Shown here: piece by piece, positions 1 through 8,523 of the stretch
How positions within the stretch are numbered: the stretch's first letter is position 1
Layout of the letters: each line of letters starts with the position of its first letter
From: CAWJFJ01 sp963800065
GTDB lineage: Bacteria > Actinomycetota > Acidimicrobiia > Acidimicrobiales > UBA8190
Direction of reading: 5' to 3'
Assembly (NCBI GenBank): GCA_963800065.1
Contig: CAWCZO010000003.1
Coordinates: forward strand, 712,442 to 776,441
DNA length: 64,000 bases
Translations under genes and position numbers: made by a program
The notes under the pieces: generated by a model
Databases searched by the model: none
The model's input: the letters and a program-made list of their open reading frames with translations, nothing else
Told to the model about the DNA's origin: nothing

Positions 1-738
1 GGGCGGGCCGAGGAGTTGCAGGCCGAGTGGTTGCCCTCGATCGCCGCCGGCCGGACCGTGGTGGCGGTGGGGACCGCCGGGATGGCCGCCGTCCCCGGCG
101 CCGCCGCCGCCGATCTCCTGATCCTCGAACGCGGTGGCCAGCTCCACGCCCTGCCCCGGGAGGCGACGACCACGGTGGCGCGCCGCGCTCTCGACGGGGG
201 GCGCCGACCGGCGGCGGTCTCCTGGGAGCCGTCACCGGGGAGTCTCCTGCTCTCGGGCGACGCCGCCGGTGCCGCCGTGGCCTCGATGAAGGACCGAGCC
301 GCCATGGGTGGGGGAGCGGTCCTCCTCGGCGTGGCCGACCGGCTGATCACCATGACGGCGGCCTACGCCGTCGACCGGATCCAGTTCGGTGTCCCCATCG
401 GGTCCTTCCAGGCCGTGAAGCACCATCTGGCCGACGCCCTCATCCGTCTCGAGTTCGCCCGGCCCGCCGTCTACCGTGCCGCCTGGTCACTCGACCATGC
501 CGACCCCGACGGCTCCGCCCACGCCTCCATGGCCAAGGCCCTGGCCGCCGACGCCGCCACCGGCGCGGCGCGCGTGGCGCTCCAGGTCCACGGGGCCATC
601 GGCTACACCTGGGAGCACGACATCCATCTCTGGATGAAGAAGGCCTGGTCCCTGGCCGCCGCCTGGGGCGACGCCGGCTTCCACCGGGCCCGGGTCCTCG
701 GCCGTCTGCTCGACGGCGCCGAACGAAACGGGGAGTGA
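1..738 (+). CDS. Acyl-CoA dehydrogenase, C-terminal part (gene enters from outside the window)
   Basis: The reading frame is open from base 1, so the N-terminus lies outside the window. The visible part holds the C-terminal helical domain of an acyl-CoA dehydrogenase: the DRIQFGVPIGSFQAVKH segment around codon 120, then the VHGAIGYTWEHDIHLW segment typical of FadE27-like small subunits of two-subunit dehydrogenases. The family introduces an alpha-beta double bond into acyl-CoA using FAD. The same motifs occur in the protein at 19413-20399, so the two are paralogues. The stop lies 4 nt before the next start, which suggests co-transcription. A catalytic partner subunit may lie just upstream. 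Family confident, substrate unknown. Confidence 0.88.
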   Translation, partial: GRAEELQAEWLPSIAAGRTVVAVGTAGMAAVPGAAAADLLILERGGQLHALPREATTTVARRALDGGRRPAAVSWEPSPGSLLLSGDAAGAAVASMKDRAAMGGGAVLLGVADRLITMTAAYAVDRIQFGVPIGSFQAVKHHLADALIRLEFARPAVYRAAWSLDHADPDGSAHASMAKALAADAATGAARVALQVHGAIGYTWEHDIHLWMKKAWSLAAAWGDAGFHRARVLGRLLDGAERNGE

Positions 739-742
739 CAGC

Positions 743-1105
743 GTGACGACCATCGCGGAGAGGTATCTGGAGCGGATGGTGGCCCACGACTTCGAGGCCA
801 TGGCCGCCTGCCTGGCCGAGGACGTCGTCCGGGTCGGGCCCTTCGGCGACACCTACACGCCGCGCCGACCCTACGTGGCCATGTTGTCGAAGCTGATGCC
901 GAGCCTCCCGGGCTATGCCATGGAGATCTCCCGGGTCATCGAGGACGACGAGCTGATCGTGGTGGAGCTGAGCGAGACGGTCGAGGTGGACGGTGCGCCG
1001 CTGGTCACCCCCGAGGCCCTCGTCTTCGAGCTGGACGAGGACGGGCTCATCGCCCACATCTCGATCTACATCCAGACCCTCGGCCGCACACCTCCCGCCG
1101 TCTGA
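743..1105 (+). CDS. SnoaL/NTF2-like small protein
   Basis: A 120-residue protein with the size and pattern of the NTF2-like fold: an N-terminal helix with AERYLERMVAHDFEAM, a LAEDVVRVGPFGD turn, and C-terminal beta strands ending in ISIYIQTLG. Members include small isomerases and hydratases acting on polyketide or steroid rings as well as non-enzymatic binding proteins. GTG start with GGGGAG about 7 nt upstream, 4 nt after the dehydrogenase stop, so it probably belongs to the same operon. An enzymatic role on the dehydrogenase product is possible but not shown by the sequence. Confidence 0.7.
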   Translation: MTTIAERYLERMVAHDFEAMAACLAEDVVRVGPFGDTYTPRRPYVAMLSKLMPSLPGYAMEISRVIEDDELIVVELSETVEVDGAPLVTPEALVFELDEDGLIAHISIYIQTLGRTPPAV

Positions 1106-1155
1106 AGAGGCGTCGCCGGACGCGACGCGTCTGAAGAGCCGTCGCCGGACGCCAC
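1100..1155. repeat. 29-bp tandem duplication spanning a stop codon
   Basis: Two near-identical 29-bp units start at 1100 and 1129, each beginning GTCTGAAGAG. The first unit carries the stop codon of the SnoaL-like gene and the second is non-coding. The duplication lies between two convergent genes. Confidence 0.75.
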
Positions 1156-1156
1156 C

Positions 1157-2236
1157 TCACTGGTCCTCGACCTGGACGGACTTCCCGTCCTCCCACCGGC
1201 GCAGGACGAGGTAGCGGCCCTTCAGGGCCCCGTGGTCCCAGTGGCCGAAGCCCATCGTCGTCCCGTCCATCCCCGTGGCCGCCGGGAGCCGCTTCACGCG
1301 CTCGAGGGCGTCCTTGATGCCGGTCCGGGTCAGGTGGGTGGCGCGGGCGACGGCTTCGCCGAGGAGGCGGCCGATGTCGTAGGCGGCCACCCCCACCGGT
1401 CCGCGGGCCGTCTTGGGGGCGAAGGAAGCCAGACGGGCGCGCGCCGCGTTCTCGTCGGAGACGCCGTCGACGTAGACCCAGCCCTCCCAACCAGCCCGCC
1501 AGTCGCGCCGGGTGTAGCCGAACATGAGCGAGGAGTTGGCCACGATCGGGAGCGTCCAGCTCTGGGCCTCGACGGCCAGGGCCACGGCGCGCGCCGCCAC
1601 CCCCAGTCCGAGGTAGACGAGGCTCTCGGGCCCGCCGGCCCGGAGCCGCCCGATGGTGGGGGAGACGTCCTCGGAGAGCGGGGCGATGGCCGCCGAGCCG
1701 GTGATCTCCAGACCGGCCACGGCGCAGGCGTCGGCGAGCGATTCGGCGTAGCCGCGGCCCACGGGGGAATTGTCGTAGACGGCGGCCACCGTCGAGATCC
1801 CCCGCCGGAGGAGGTGCTCGACGAGGACGACGGGTTCCTCCTGGAGCGAGCCGACCTGGTAGTGGAACATGAACGCACCCCGGGTCTGCTCGCCCCCGGT
1901 GTAGTTGACGGTGGGGACGCCGGCGGCGTCGGCCAGCGGGCCCACGATGAGCCCGTTGTCGGAGATCGACGGCCCCACCACGGCCAGGACGCCGTGGTCG
2001 ACGAGCTCGGCGTAGGTCCTCTCGACGTCGTGGGCCGTCCCGCCCGGCAGGCCGCGCGCCTGGCGGGCCACCAGCTCGACGGGCCGGTCGATCCGCCCCG
2101 TCCCGGCCACCTGGTCGATCCCCAGCCTGATGGCCTCCTCGACCGAGGCGCCGCCGTCGGCCTGGGGGAAGTCGTAGAGGACACCGATGAGGATCGGTGC
2201 CGCCGGCGGCGGAGCGGATCCTGGCGTCATGGACAT
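1157..2236 (-). CDS. ABC-type substrate-binding protein (type 1 periplasmic fold), no signal peptide
   Basis: A 359-residue protein related to branched-chain amino-acid binding proteins (Peripla_BP_6): ILIGVLYDFPQADGG near the N-terminus, VVGPSISDNGL and PTVNYTGG in the first lobe, AAVYDNSPVGRGYAE at the hinge, and a C-terminal AAYDIGRLLGEA helix. The ATG at 2236 is preferred because GGAGGAGGT lies just upstream; the frame could extend to a GTG at 2281, but that overlaps a palindromic operator. No signal peptide or lipobox is visible, which is odd for a solute-binding protein and suggests a cytoplasmic ligand-binding role. Transcribed divergently from an acyl-CoA ligase. No permease or ATPase gene adjoins it. 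Confidence 0.8.
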   Translation of the reverse strand: MSMTPGSAPPPAAPILIGVLYDFPQADGGASVEEAIRLGIDQVAGTGRIDRPVELVARQARGLPGGTAHDVERTYAELVDHGVLAVVGPSISDNGLIVGPLADAAGVPTVNYTGGEQTRGAFMFHYQVGSLQEEPVVLVEHLLRRGISTVAAVYDNSPVGRGYAESLADACAVAGLEITGSAAIAPLSEDVSPTIGRLRAGGPESLVYLGLGVAARAVALAVEAQSWTLPIVANSSLMFGYTRRDWRAGWEGWVYVDGVSDENAARARLASFAPKTARGPVGVAAYDIGRLLGEAVARATHLTRTGIKDALERVKRLPAATGMDGTTMGFGHWDHGALKGRYLVLRRWEDGKSVQVEDQ

Positions 2237-2270
2237 GGATGTGACCTCCTCCGTCGGCCGGCCGGAGTTT

Positions 2271-2288
2271 ACTGACGTCACCGTCAGT
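2271..2288. promoter_or_regulatory. Palindromic operator, TetR type (class N6)
   Basis: ACTGACGTCACCGTCAGT has perfect 7-bp arms (ACTGACG/CGTCAGT) around TCAC. It sits in the 50-bp gap between the divergent binding-protein and ligase genes and reaches the ligase GTG start, so a bound repressor would cover both promoters. It resembles the sites at 12366, 16938, 31685 and 40229. Confidence 0.65.
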
Positions 2289-3852
2289 GCCAGGGTGGGT
2301 CCCCGTGGCCGTCCTCCCCGATCATCTCCGGACCGTGGCCCGGCGGTTCCCCGACCGGGTGGCCCTGCGGGTGGCCGGTGCCCCGGGAGCGGGGGAGCCG
2401 GCGTTCACCGAGATGACCTACGCCCAGTGGGATTGGCGCTCCAACGCCGTCGCCCGGGGACTGGGCCGGGCCGGGGTGGAGACCGGGGAGCGGGTGGCCC
2501 TCTTGGTGGGCAACGACTGCGCCCCGCTCTACCAGGTGGCCTACTTCGCCGTCCTGAAGGCCGGGGCCGTGGCCGTCCCCGTCAACCCGCGCGTGGCCCG
2601 TCGCGAGCTCGAGCACATGATCGCCGACAGCGGGGCCACCGCGGTGGTGGCCGGGCCGGGCGAGCTCGACCGCGTCCGGGCGCTGGCGCCGGACGGACCT
2701 CTGCGGATCATCGGTCCCGGGGCGACGGGGCCCGGCGAGCTCGACTGGGAGGGCCTCGTCGACGGGGACGGGAGCGAGGTCCGGACCGAGGTCGGCCCCG
2801 ACCAGATCGCCGACATCCTCTACACCTCGGGGACGACGGGCCCGCCCAAGGGGGTGGCCGCCACCCATCGCTCGGCCCTCGTCTCCCACCCGCTGATGCC
2901 CATCGAGAAGGAGGTCTCGCTCCTCCACTCCATTCCTCTGGCCACCTTCCTGGGGACCCACGGGACCCAGACCCTCTGTCTGCGGCTGGCCGTCACCAAC
3001 CTCCTCCTGCCCTTCTTCGACGCCGCCCGCTTCGCCGGCCTCATCGACAGCGAGCGCCCGGCCTGGATCGTGATGGTCCCGGCCCATGCCCTTCTCCTCA
3101 TCGAGTCGGGGATGCTCGAGAAGATCGACACCTCCTGCGTCCGGATGCTCATCTACGGGAGCGCCCCGATGCCCGATCACGCCGTCGCCCGCCTGGCCGC
3201 CGCCTTCGGTCGGGCCACCTTGATGAACGGCTACGGCCTCACCGAGGGGGGGACCTCCGTCGTCACCATGCCCCCGGGGGAGGCCCTGCGCCGTCCCGGT
3301 TCGGTCGGGCGACCGGTCGGGGCCGACGTCGTCCGGGTGGTGGGCGACGACGGCGCCGTGGTGGGGGCGGGGACGATCGGCGAGGTGGCCATCAAGGTCG
3401 AGGCGGGCCAGCGCTTCTACCACAACGACCCCGAGGCGACGGCGGCCACCTGGCGCGGCGACTGGGTCCGGTCGGGGGACCTCGGCTACTTCGACGAGGA
3501 CGGATTCCTCTATCTCGTCGACCGGAAGAAGGACGTGATCGTCCGCGGGGGCTACAACGTCTCCTCCATCGAGGTCGAGTCGGCGCTGCACGAGCATCCC
3601 GACGTCCTCGAGGCCGCCGTCCTCGGTGTCCCCCATCCCGTTCTGGGCCAGGACGTGGCCGCCGTGGTCCGTCTGCGCGCCGGCGGATCGCTCGACGTCG
3701 CCTCCGCCGGTGCCTTCCTGGCCGACCGGGTGGCCGACTACAAGCGTCCCCGCCGGATCGTCCTCTGTGACGGGCCTCTGCCGCGGACGGCCATGGGGAA
3801 GCTCGACAAGGCGGCGTTGCGGGAGAGGCTCGAGGCCGAGAGCACCCCGTGA
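2287..3852 (+). CDS. Acyl-CoA synthetase (AMP-forming ligase)
   Basis: A 521-residue member of the ANL superfamily. The phosphate-binding loop reads YTSGTTGPPKGV (about residues 179-190), the A5 motif is NGYGLTEGG, the A7/A8 region is SGDLGYFDEDGFLYLVDRKKDVIVRGG, and the catalytic lysine motif near the end is PRTAMGKLDK. It should adenylate a carboxylic acid and transfer it to CoA, feeding the dehydrogenases and thiolases nearby. The GTG at 2287 lacks a ribosome site and overlaps the operator arm. A GTG at 2305 preceded by AGGGTGGG is an alternative, as is leaderless initiation. Substrate not predictable. Confidence 0.92.
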   Translation: MPGWVPVAVLPDHLRTVARRFPDRVALRVAGAPGAGEPAFTEMTYAQWDWRSNAVARGLGRAGVETGERVALLVGNDCAPLYQVAYFAVLKAGAVAVPVNPRVARRELEHMIADSGATAVVAGPGELDRVRALAPDGPLRIIGPGATGPGELDWEGLVDGDGSEVRTEVGPDQIADILYTSGTTGPPKGVAATHRSALVSHPLMPIEKEVSLLHSIPLATFLGTHGTQTLCLRLAVTNLLLPFFDAARFAGLIDSERPAWIVMVPAHALLLIESGMLEKIDTSCVRMLIYGSAPMPDHAVARLAAAFGRATLMNGYGLTEGGTSVVTMPPGEALRRPGSVGRPVGADVVRVVGDDGAVVGAGTIGEVAIKVEAGQRFYHNDPEATAATWRGDWVRSGDLGYFDEDGFLYLVDRKKDVIVRGGYNVSSIEVESALHEHPDVLEAAVLGVPHPVLGQDVAAVVRLRAGGSLDVASAGAFLADRVADYKRPRRIVLCDGPLPRTAMGKLDKAALRERLEAESTP

Positions 3853-3877
3853 TGTGAAGAGCGCCCCGTGACGTGAG

Positions 3878-3897
3878 CGGCGACCGGTCCGTCGCCG
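3878..3897. terminator. Hairpin between convergent genes
   Basis: CGGCGAC, a 6-nt loop, then GTCGCCG: a perfect 7-bp GC-rich stem between the convergent ligase and EAL-HDOD genes. There is no T run, so it is only a candidate bidirectional terminator. Confidence 0.4.
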
Positions 3898-3904
3898 GGA
3901 GCGG

Positions 3905-5152
3905 TCAGTGGTGGACGGACTCGTCGAAGCCGGAGGTGATGTCCACCGCCCACTTGAGCGCCTCGAGCGAGGCGGCCGACAAGACGGCCTCGTCGACCCC
4001 GGACCGGGTGGCGTCGTCGGCCTGACCCAACAGGTAGTCCGTCACGTCGGCGACCAGATGTCCGAGCGTCCCGGTTCCGGTCAGGACGGCGTCGCGGAGG
4101 TCGTCGTCGAGGGGGAGGGCTTCGAGAACGGTCTCGAGGGGCATGCCGAGAAGGACGCCGAAGCACGAGAGCATCCCGGCCGTGAAGGCCCGGTCGGCCA
4201 GCGAGGGGTCGACGGCGGGGGCCACCAGCTCGGACATCCGGGCCCGGATCAAGGCCGTGGTGATCCCCTCCTCCGAGGTCCGGCCCTTGGCGGTCATGAG
4301 GAGCAGGGCCACCCAGCTCTGGAGCCGTCGCCAACCGACGAGGACGAGAGCCTCGTGGACCGTCTGGACGGTCCGCTGCATCCCGCTGGCCGCACCGATG
4401 CCGGCCAGTTGGAGGATCTGGTGGGTCATGGCCGGATCGCTGCGGACGATCTCGACGAGCTCGGCGACGGGGCACTCGCTGTCGAGCAGACGCGCCGCCA
4501 CCCGCAGGCGGCTCAGCTGGCCGGATTCGAGCGCGCGCCCGGGAACGACCAGAGGCCTCGAGAGGAGATAGCCCTGGAAGTAGTCGAAGCCGAGGGCGTC
4601 GCACCGGCGGAGCTCGTCGTCGGTCTCGACCTTTTCGGCCAGGAGGGCGACGTCGAACCGCCGGCATCTCTCCATGAGGTCGGGGAGATCGGCCGCCGCG
4701 GTGAGCCGGAGGTCGATCTTCACGATCGAGGCCAGCTCCAGGAGATCCTCGGCCCCCGCGGTCCAGGTGAAGTCGTCGAGGGCCAGGGCGAAGCCCTCGT
4801 CGCGCAGCCGCCGGCAGCCGGCCAGGACCTCGTCGTCGGGGAAGACCGACTCGAGGACCTCGACGACGGTCCGCCCCGGCGGGAGCAGGATGGGGACCTT
4901 GCCGGTGAGGACGCCGCGGCTGGCGTTGCAGAAGACCTTCTTGTTCCCGACGAGATGATCGACGCCGATGCTCACCGAGCTGAAGAGGACCTCGGCCGTC
5001 AGCCGGTCCCCCTCCGATCCGCCCGTATCGACCGTCCCTCCCCGGTCGGCGGTCTCGGCCCCGAGGGTCCGGAAGAGCAGTTCGTACCCGATGACCGACA
5101 GGTCCCGGTCGAAGATCGGTTGGCGGCCCACCAAGACGTCGAGAACGGCCAT
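3905..5152 (-). CDS. EAL-HDOD (YuxH-like) signalling protein
   Basis: A 415-residue protein. Residues 1-200 form an EAL-type domain opening with VGRQPIFDRDLSVIGYELLFR, where ELL replaces EAL (E24). Several other positions of the active site seem kept: FCNAS, LALDDF, IVKIDL, LLAEKVE and FDYFQGY. Residues 205-395 form an HDOD domain (LVEIVRSDPAMTHQILQLAG, VGWRRLQSWVALLLM). The architecture matches YuxH/CdgJ-like proteins, some of which hydrolyse or bind cyclic di-GMP. The ATG at 5152 has GGGGAG upstream; the frame stays open beyond it but shows no protein-like sequence. It stands alone, convergent with the ligase gene. Confidence 0.88.
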   Translation of the reverse strand: MAVLDVLVGRQPIFDRDLSVIGYELLFRTLGAETADRGGTVDTGGSEGDRLTAEVLFSSVSIGVDHLVGNKKVFCNASRGVLTGKVPILLPPGRTVVEVLESVFPDDEVLAGCRRLRDEGFALALDDFTWTAGAEDLLELASIVKIDLRLTAAADLPDLMERCRRFDVALLAEKVETDDELRRCDALGFDYFQGYLLSRPLVVPGRALESGQLSRLRVAARLLDSECPVAELVEIVRSDPAMTHQILQLAGIGAASGMQRTVQTVHEALVLVGWRRLQSWVALLLMTAKGRTSEEGITTALIRARMSELVAPAVDPSLADRAFTAGMLSCFGVLLGMPLETVLEALPLDDDLRDAVLTGTGTLGHLVADVTDYLLGQADDATRSGVDEAVLSAASLEALKWAVDITSGFDESVHH

Positions 5153-5250
5153 GCCCCCAACTCCCCTTCGAGGCTCTGGCCCACAGTACCGGCGCCCCTC
5201 CGCCGGGAGGGCGGATGCCCAGGCTGCCTCCATGGCCGTCTCCGGCCCCG

Positions 5251-5613
5251 TCAGTCGATCCGGTCGGGGAGGACGGTGAGACCCGTTCCTCCGGGGTCGA
5301 CCAACGCCACCCACTGCCTCGTCGACCCGTCGATCTCGGTGGTGGCACCGAGTGAGGTCAACCGACGGACCTCGTCGGCGAGGTCGCAACCCACCGGATT
5401 CAGGTAGAGCCGGTTCCCCTGAGGGTGCCCGGGACGGGCCGGGACGAAGACGAGCTTGAGGTCGTGGCCCCGGCTGTCCCCCGACGCCGACATCCAGGGG
5501 ACGTTCCCCGGCATGTGCTCGTGGAGCTCCCAACCGAGCGTCTCGCTCCAGAAGGCGGCGGCCCCGGCGGGGTCGTTGGACTCGATCACGATCTCGGTCA
5601 GCAGAGCGCTCAT
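5251..5613 (-). CDS. VOC/glyoxalase-fold protein
   Basis: A 120-residue single vicinal-oxygen-chelate module: EIVIESNDPAGAAAFWSETLGWE at the N-terminus, GHDLKLVFVPARPGHPQGNRLYL in the middle, and VALVDPGGTGLTVLPD at the C-terminus. This matches the VOC proteins of actinobacteria annotated as glyoxalase or bleomycin-resistance like. The H/E metal ligands of true glyoxalases are only partly visible, so the activity is unknown. The start lies 8 nt after the membrane-protein stop, suggesting a two-gene operon. Confidence 0.8.
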   Translation of the reverse strand: MSALLTEIVIESNDPAGAAAFWSETLGWELHEHMPGNVPWMSASGDSRGHDLKLVFVPARPGHPQGNRLYLNPVGCDLADEVRRLTSLGATTEIDGSTRQWVALVDPGGTGLTVLPDRID

Positions 5614-5621
5614 GGAGCCAT

Positions 5622-6302
5622 TCAAGCGCGGGTGGACGAGCCCCAGTGGACGGTGACGTCGTCCCTTCGCATGGCGGCGGTGAAGCCGAAGATGGAGATG
5701 GCGATGGCTCCCGCCGTGAGCGACCACGTCGCCGCCGTCCGTTCCAGGATGAACATCCGTAACGACGACGACAACAGCATCCACAGGACGAGGCCGGCGT
5801 TCAGCAGGAGGACGGCGGCCCAGACGACGGAGATCTGGACGAAGAACTTCTGGACCCGCGGCCGGGCCAGGAGCTCGGGGTCGAGCGGACAGAAGTCGTG
5901 GGCGAAGCGTTGGGTGAAGGGCCGGCGCAGCGCGGCCGAGATGAGGAGGACGATGGCCACGAGCACGGCGCCCGCCGTCGGCTGGATGAAGTAGACGAAG
6001 GCGCTCCCGGTGACGAAGGCCACCGTGGTCCGCAAGGTGAGGAGCAACGTCCCGAGCATCAGGAGGGCGGTGATCCGTTCGCCGCGCCGGACCCGGCGGA
6101 TCACGGCGCCGTAGGACCAACAGAGGGCCGAGATCAGCGCGCCGCGGAAGCCGAGGATGAGCAGGACGACGTAGAAGAGGGCCAGCGGACCGACGACGCC
6201 TTCGAAGACGATCGGCGCCGCGTGGCGCAGTGCGGCGCGCGGCGACGGCATGTGCAGAACGGAATTGTCGTGCCCGAAGTGATCGGCGGAGAGCGCCAGC
6301 AC
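5622..6302 (-). CDS. VC0807-like integral membrane protein
   Basis: A 226-residue protein with about six hydrophobic segments, including LALFYVVLLILGF, ITALLMLGTLLLTL, GAVLVAIVLLISAAL, VVWAAVLLLNAGLVLWMLL and a C-terminal WSLTAGAIAISIFGF. Conserved-looking polar stretches are RRVRRGERITAL and AHDFCPLDPEL. The pattern fits the VC0807 group of bacterial membrane proteins, whose function is unknown. The GTG at 6302 has no clear ribosome site; the ATG at 6251 is an alternative giving 209 residues. It leads a short operon with the VOC gene. Confidence 0.6.
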   Translation of the reverse strand: MLALSADHFGHDNSVLHMPSPRAALRHAAPIVFEGVVGPLALFYVVLLILGFRGALISALCWSYGAVIRRVRRGERITALLMLGTLLLTLRTTVAFVTGSAFVYFIQPTAGAVLVAIVLLISAALRRPFTQRFAHDFCPLDPELLARPRVQKFFVQISVVWAAVLLLNAGLVLWMLLSSSLRMFILERTAATWSLTAGAIAISIFGFTAAMRRDDVTVHWGSSTRA

Positions 6303-6436
6303 CGGGAGCCGACCACGGTGGGTGGCGAGAGTCTCGATCAGCCGACAGTACTCTGCCCTTGTTCTTCACATACTGCGGTCGCCGGAACGAAAGACCCAAC
6401 CACAGGACAATTCACGGACTGAAGTCGGAAGCTCAC

Positions 6437-6875
6437 TCAATTTGGAGTGAAGAGGGCGATGCCGGCGTCGTCCGAGACGGACTCGAAACGGGCCCGGACA
6501 GCCATCCCCACCTGGACGGCGTCCGGATCGCAGTCGACCAGATTGGTCATGATCCGCGGCCCTTCCTCCAGATCGACCAGGGCGACGACGTAGGGAATCC
6601 AGTCGCGGAAAGGTCGCGCGATAATTCTGCCGGATCACGGTGAAGCTGTAGACGGTGCCCCTCCCGCTCGCCTCTTCGAAGGTCACCGGGCCCCGGCAGG
6701 CCAGGCAGCGGTCGCGCGGGTAGAGCTGGGCCTCACCGCAGTCGGTGCACCGCTGGACGAGAAGCCGTCCCTCGTGGAGCGCCTCCCAGTAGGGCGCCGA
6801 GTCGTGGTCCGGGACCGGCGCCGGCCGCGGCTTGGGGGGCCGTTCGTCGGTCGGTGGTGTGGTCGTCTCGGTCAC
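6437..6875 (-). pseudogene. DUF35 OB-fold/zinc-ribbon protein, frameshifted
   Basis: The N-terminal two thirds read as a DUF35 (ChsH2-like) protein: YWEALHEGRLLVQRC, a rubredoxin-like zinc ribbon CTDCG...CLACRG, then YSFTVIRQNYRATF. At about 6603 the frame breaks. Removing one C from the TTTCCGCG stretch restores RDWIPYVVALVDL and a normal OB-fold end stopping at 6437. DUF35 proteins bind acyl-CoA and partner with thiolase-like lipid-transfer proteins. The GTG start at 6875 overlaps the thiolase stop by 4 nt. It is either a true mutation or an assembly error; the rest of the domain is well kept. Confidence 0.75.
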
Positions 6876-8041
6876 GGGGCCTCCTTCCCGAGGACGAGGG
6901 TGGCGCCGGTGGAGAGCATCCCTCCGGTCCCGTGGGCCACGGCGATCCGGGCGTCGGGGACCTGGATGGCTCCAGCCTGGCCGCGCAGTTGCCGGACGGC
7001 CTCGACGATCAGGAACATCCCCCGCATCCCCGGATGACAGGCCGAGAGTCCGCCGCCGTCGGTGTTGGTCGGCAGCCGGCCGCCGAGTCCGAGCCCTCCG
7101 TTCTCGACGAAGGCGCCCCCCTCGCCCTTGGCGCAGAAACCGAGGTCCTCCACGGTGAGGACCACCGTGATGGTGAACGAGTCGTAGAGCTGGGCCACGT
7201 CGATCTGGGCCGGTCCGATCCCGGCCCGGGCGAAGGCCAGAGGTCCGCACTGGGCGGCGGGGGTGACCGTCAGGTCGGGCATCGACGAGATGTTCATGTG
7301 ATGGGTGGTGGCGTGGGCGGCACCGAGGACGTAGATGGGGGTGGTCTCGAGATCGGCGGCGCGCTCGGCCGTCGTCATCACACAGGCCCCGCCCCCGTCG
7401 GAGATCACGCAGCAGTCGAGCTTGTGCAGCGGATCGGCCACCAGCCGGGAGGATACGACGTCCTCGACCGTGATCGGATCGCGCTCCTGGGCCTGCGGGT
7501 TGCTCGCCGCGTGCTCCCGCATGGTGACGGCCACCGACGCCAACTGCTCCGGTGTGGTCCCGAACTGGTGCATGTGACGCCGGGCCGCCAGTGCGTAGCT
7601 CCCCACCAGGGTGTTCCCCCACAGCGCGTCGTAGATGGCCGGTCCCGGCGCGAACCCGGCGCCGCCCCCGCCGCCGGTCCCCAGCCGCCGACCCATCTGG
7701 GACAGCTGGATGCTCCCGTAGGTGATGAGGACGACCTCGACGGCGCCGGCCTCGATGGCGTAGGCGGCGTGCTCGGCCAGGACCTCGAACGAGGCCCCGC
7801 CGGCGTTGGTCTCGTCGTAGTAGGTGGGATGGAGCCCCAGGTACTCGGCCACCCCGGTGGCGTACATGGGGAAGAAACCGGTGCTGGCGAAGCCGTCGAC
7901 ATCGGCCATGGTGAGTCCGGCGTCGGTCAGGGCCCGGTCGGCCGCCTGCCCGTGGACGGCGTGCTCCGACATGTCGGGGAGCTTCGGGTAGTCGGACGTG
8001 GCCACACCGACGATGACGGCGCGCCGTCCGTTCCTGGTCAT
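6872..8041 (-). CDS. Thiolase-like lipid-transfer protein (Ltp family), CHP variant
   Basis: A 389-residue thiolase-superfamily protein. The usual nucleophile region reads NAGGASFEVLAEHAAYAIEAG, with no cysteine. The C-terminal half has QIDVAQLYDSFT and NTDGGGLSACHPGMRG, so the second catalytic position carries His-Pro as in true thiolases rather than the Tyr of Ltp2-type retro-aldolases. It should form a complex with an adjacent DUF35 protein and act on CoA esters of a degradation intermediate. The ATG at 8041 has AAAGGA upstream and overlaps the preceding gene (ATGA). It lies fifth in a six-gene operon. Confidence 0.85.
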   Translation of the reverse strand: MTRNGRRAVIVGVATSDYPKLPDMSEHAVHGQAADRALTDAGLTMADVDGFASTGFFPMYATGVAEYLGLHPTYYDETNAGGASFEVLAEHAAYAIEAGAVEVVLITYGSIQLSQMGRRLGTGGGGGAGFAPGPAIYDALWGNTLVGSYALAARRHMHQFGTTPEQLASVAVTMREHAASNPQAQERDPITVEDVVSSRLVADPLHKLDCCVISDGGGACVMTTAERAADLETTPIYVLGAAHATTHHMNISSMPDLTVTPAAQCGPLAFARAGIGPAQIDVAQLYDSFTITVVLTVEDLGFCAKGEGGAFVENGGLGLGGRLPTNTDGGGLSACHPGMRGMFLIVEAVRQLRGQAGAIQVPDARIAVAHGTGGMLSTGATLVLGKEAP

Positions 8042-8523
8042 GATGGCGTTCCTTTCACGTCGGCCTCGTATGTCGGCGTCACGTCGGCGCCGGGACGGAA
8101 CCGGGGGACGGCGAGCGCCGGTCCCATGTCCTCCCAGACGACGTCGACGCGCATCCCGATGGCCACGTCGGACGGGTCGATATCTATCAGGTTGGAGACC
8201 ATCCTGGTCCCGCCGCCCCCGTCGAGTTCGACGGCGATCACGACATAGGGGATCCGGTCGGCCAGCGACGGGATGAATGCCTGCCGGACCACCGTGTAGG
8301 TGAAGACCGATCCGGTCCCCGGGACCTCCGACCACTCCGAGGCCGTCGATCGACATCTCGGGCAGACCGGTCCCGGCGGGTGCCGCGTCGTCCCGCACTC
8401 GGTGCACCGTTGGACGACCAGCCGGTGGTGGGCGGCCTCCTCCCACCAGCCGTTCGTCTCGGCGTTGACGGCCGGGACGGGCATCTCGTCGGGGAACCAG
8501 CGCCCACTCATGGGCCCGCTCAC
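8038..8523 (-). CDS. DUF35 OB-fold/zinc-ribbon protein
   Basis: A protein of about 161 residues: WWEEAAHHRLVVQRC, then the four-cysteine ribbon CTECG...CPRCR (about residues 37-55), then the OB-fold with FTYTVVRQAFIPS, RIPYVVIAVELDGG and VAIGMRVDVVWE. In the ChsH2/Ltp2 system the DUF35 protein is the obligate partner of the thiolase-like aldolase. Placed between two thiolase genes, it could serve either. The GTG at 8523 overlaps the upstream stop (GTGA), the pattern of the whole operon; the ATG at 8511 is an alternative. Confidence 0.88.
   Translation of the reverse strand: MSGPMSGRWFPDEMPVPAVNAETNGWWEEAAHHRLVVQRCTECGTTRHPPGPVCPRCRSTASEWSEVPGTGSVFTYTVVRQAFIPSLADRIPYVVIAVELDGGGGTRMVSNLIDIDPSDVAIGMRVDVVWEDMGPALAVPRFRPGADVTPTYEADVKGTPS

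Noticed and set aside
1232..2275. A 347-codon plus-strand frame over the binding-protein gene
   Set aside because: Composition is that of a reversed frame (Gly, Asp, His, Arg rich) and no motif is seen. The minus-strand gene has family motifs and a ribosome site.
6433..6450. Terminator TCACTC-AATTTG-GAGTGA at the end of the first operon
   Set aside because: The 6-bp stem is short, overlaps the stop codon of the DUF35 gene and has no T run, so it was not listed as a terminator.
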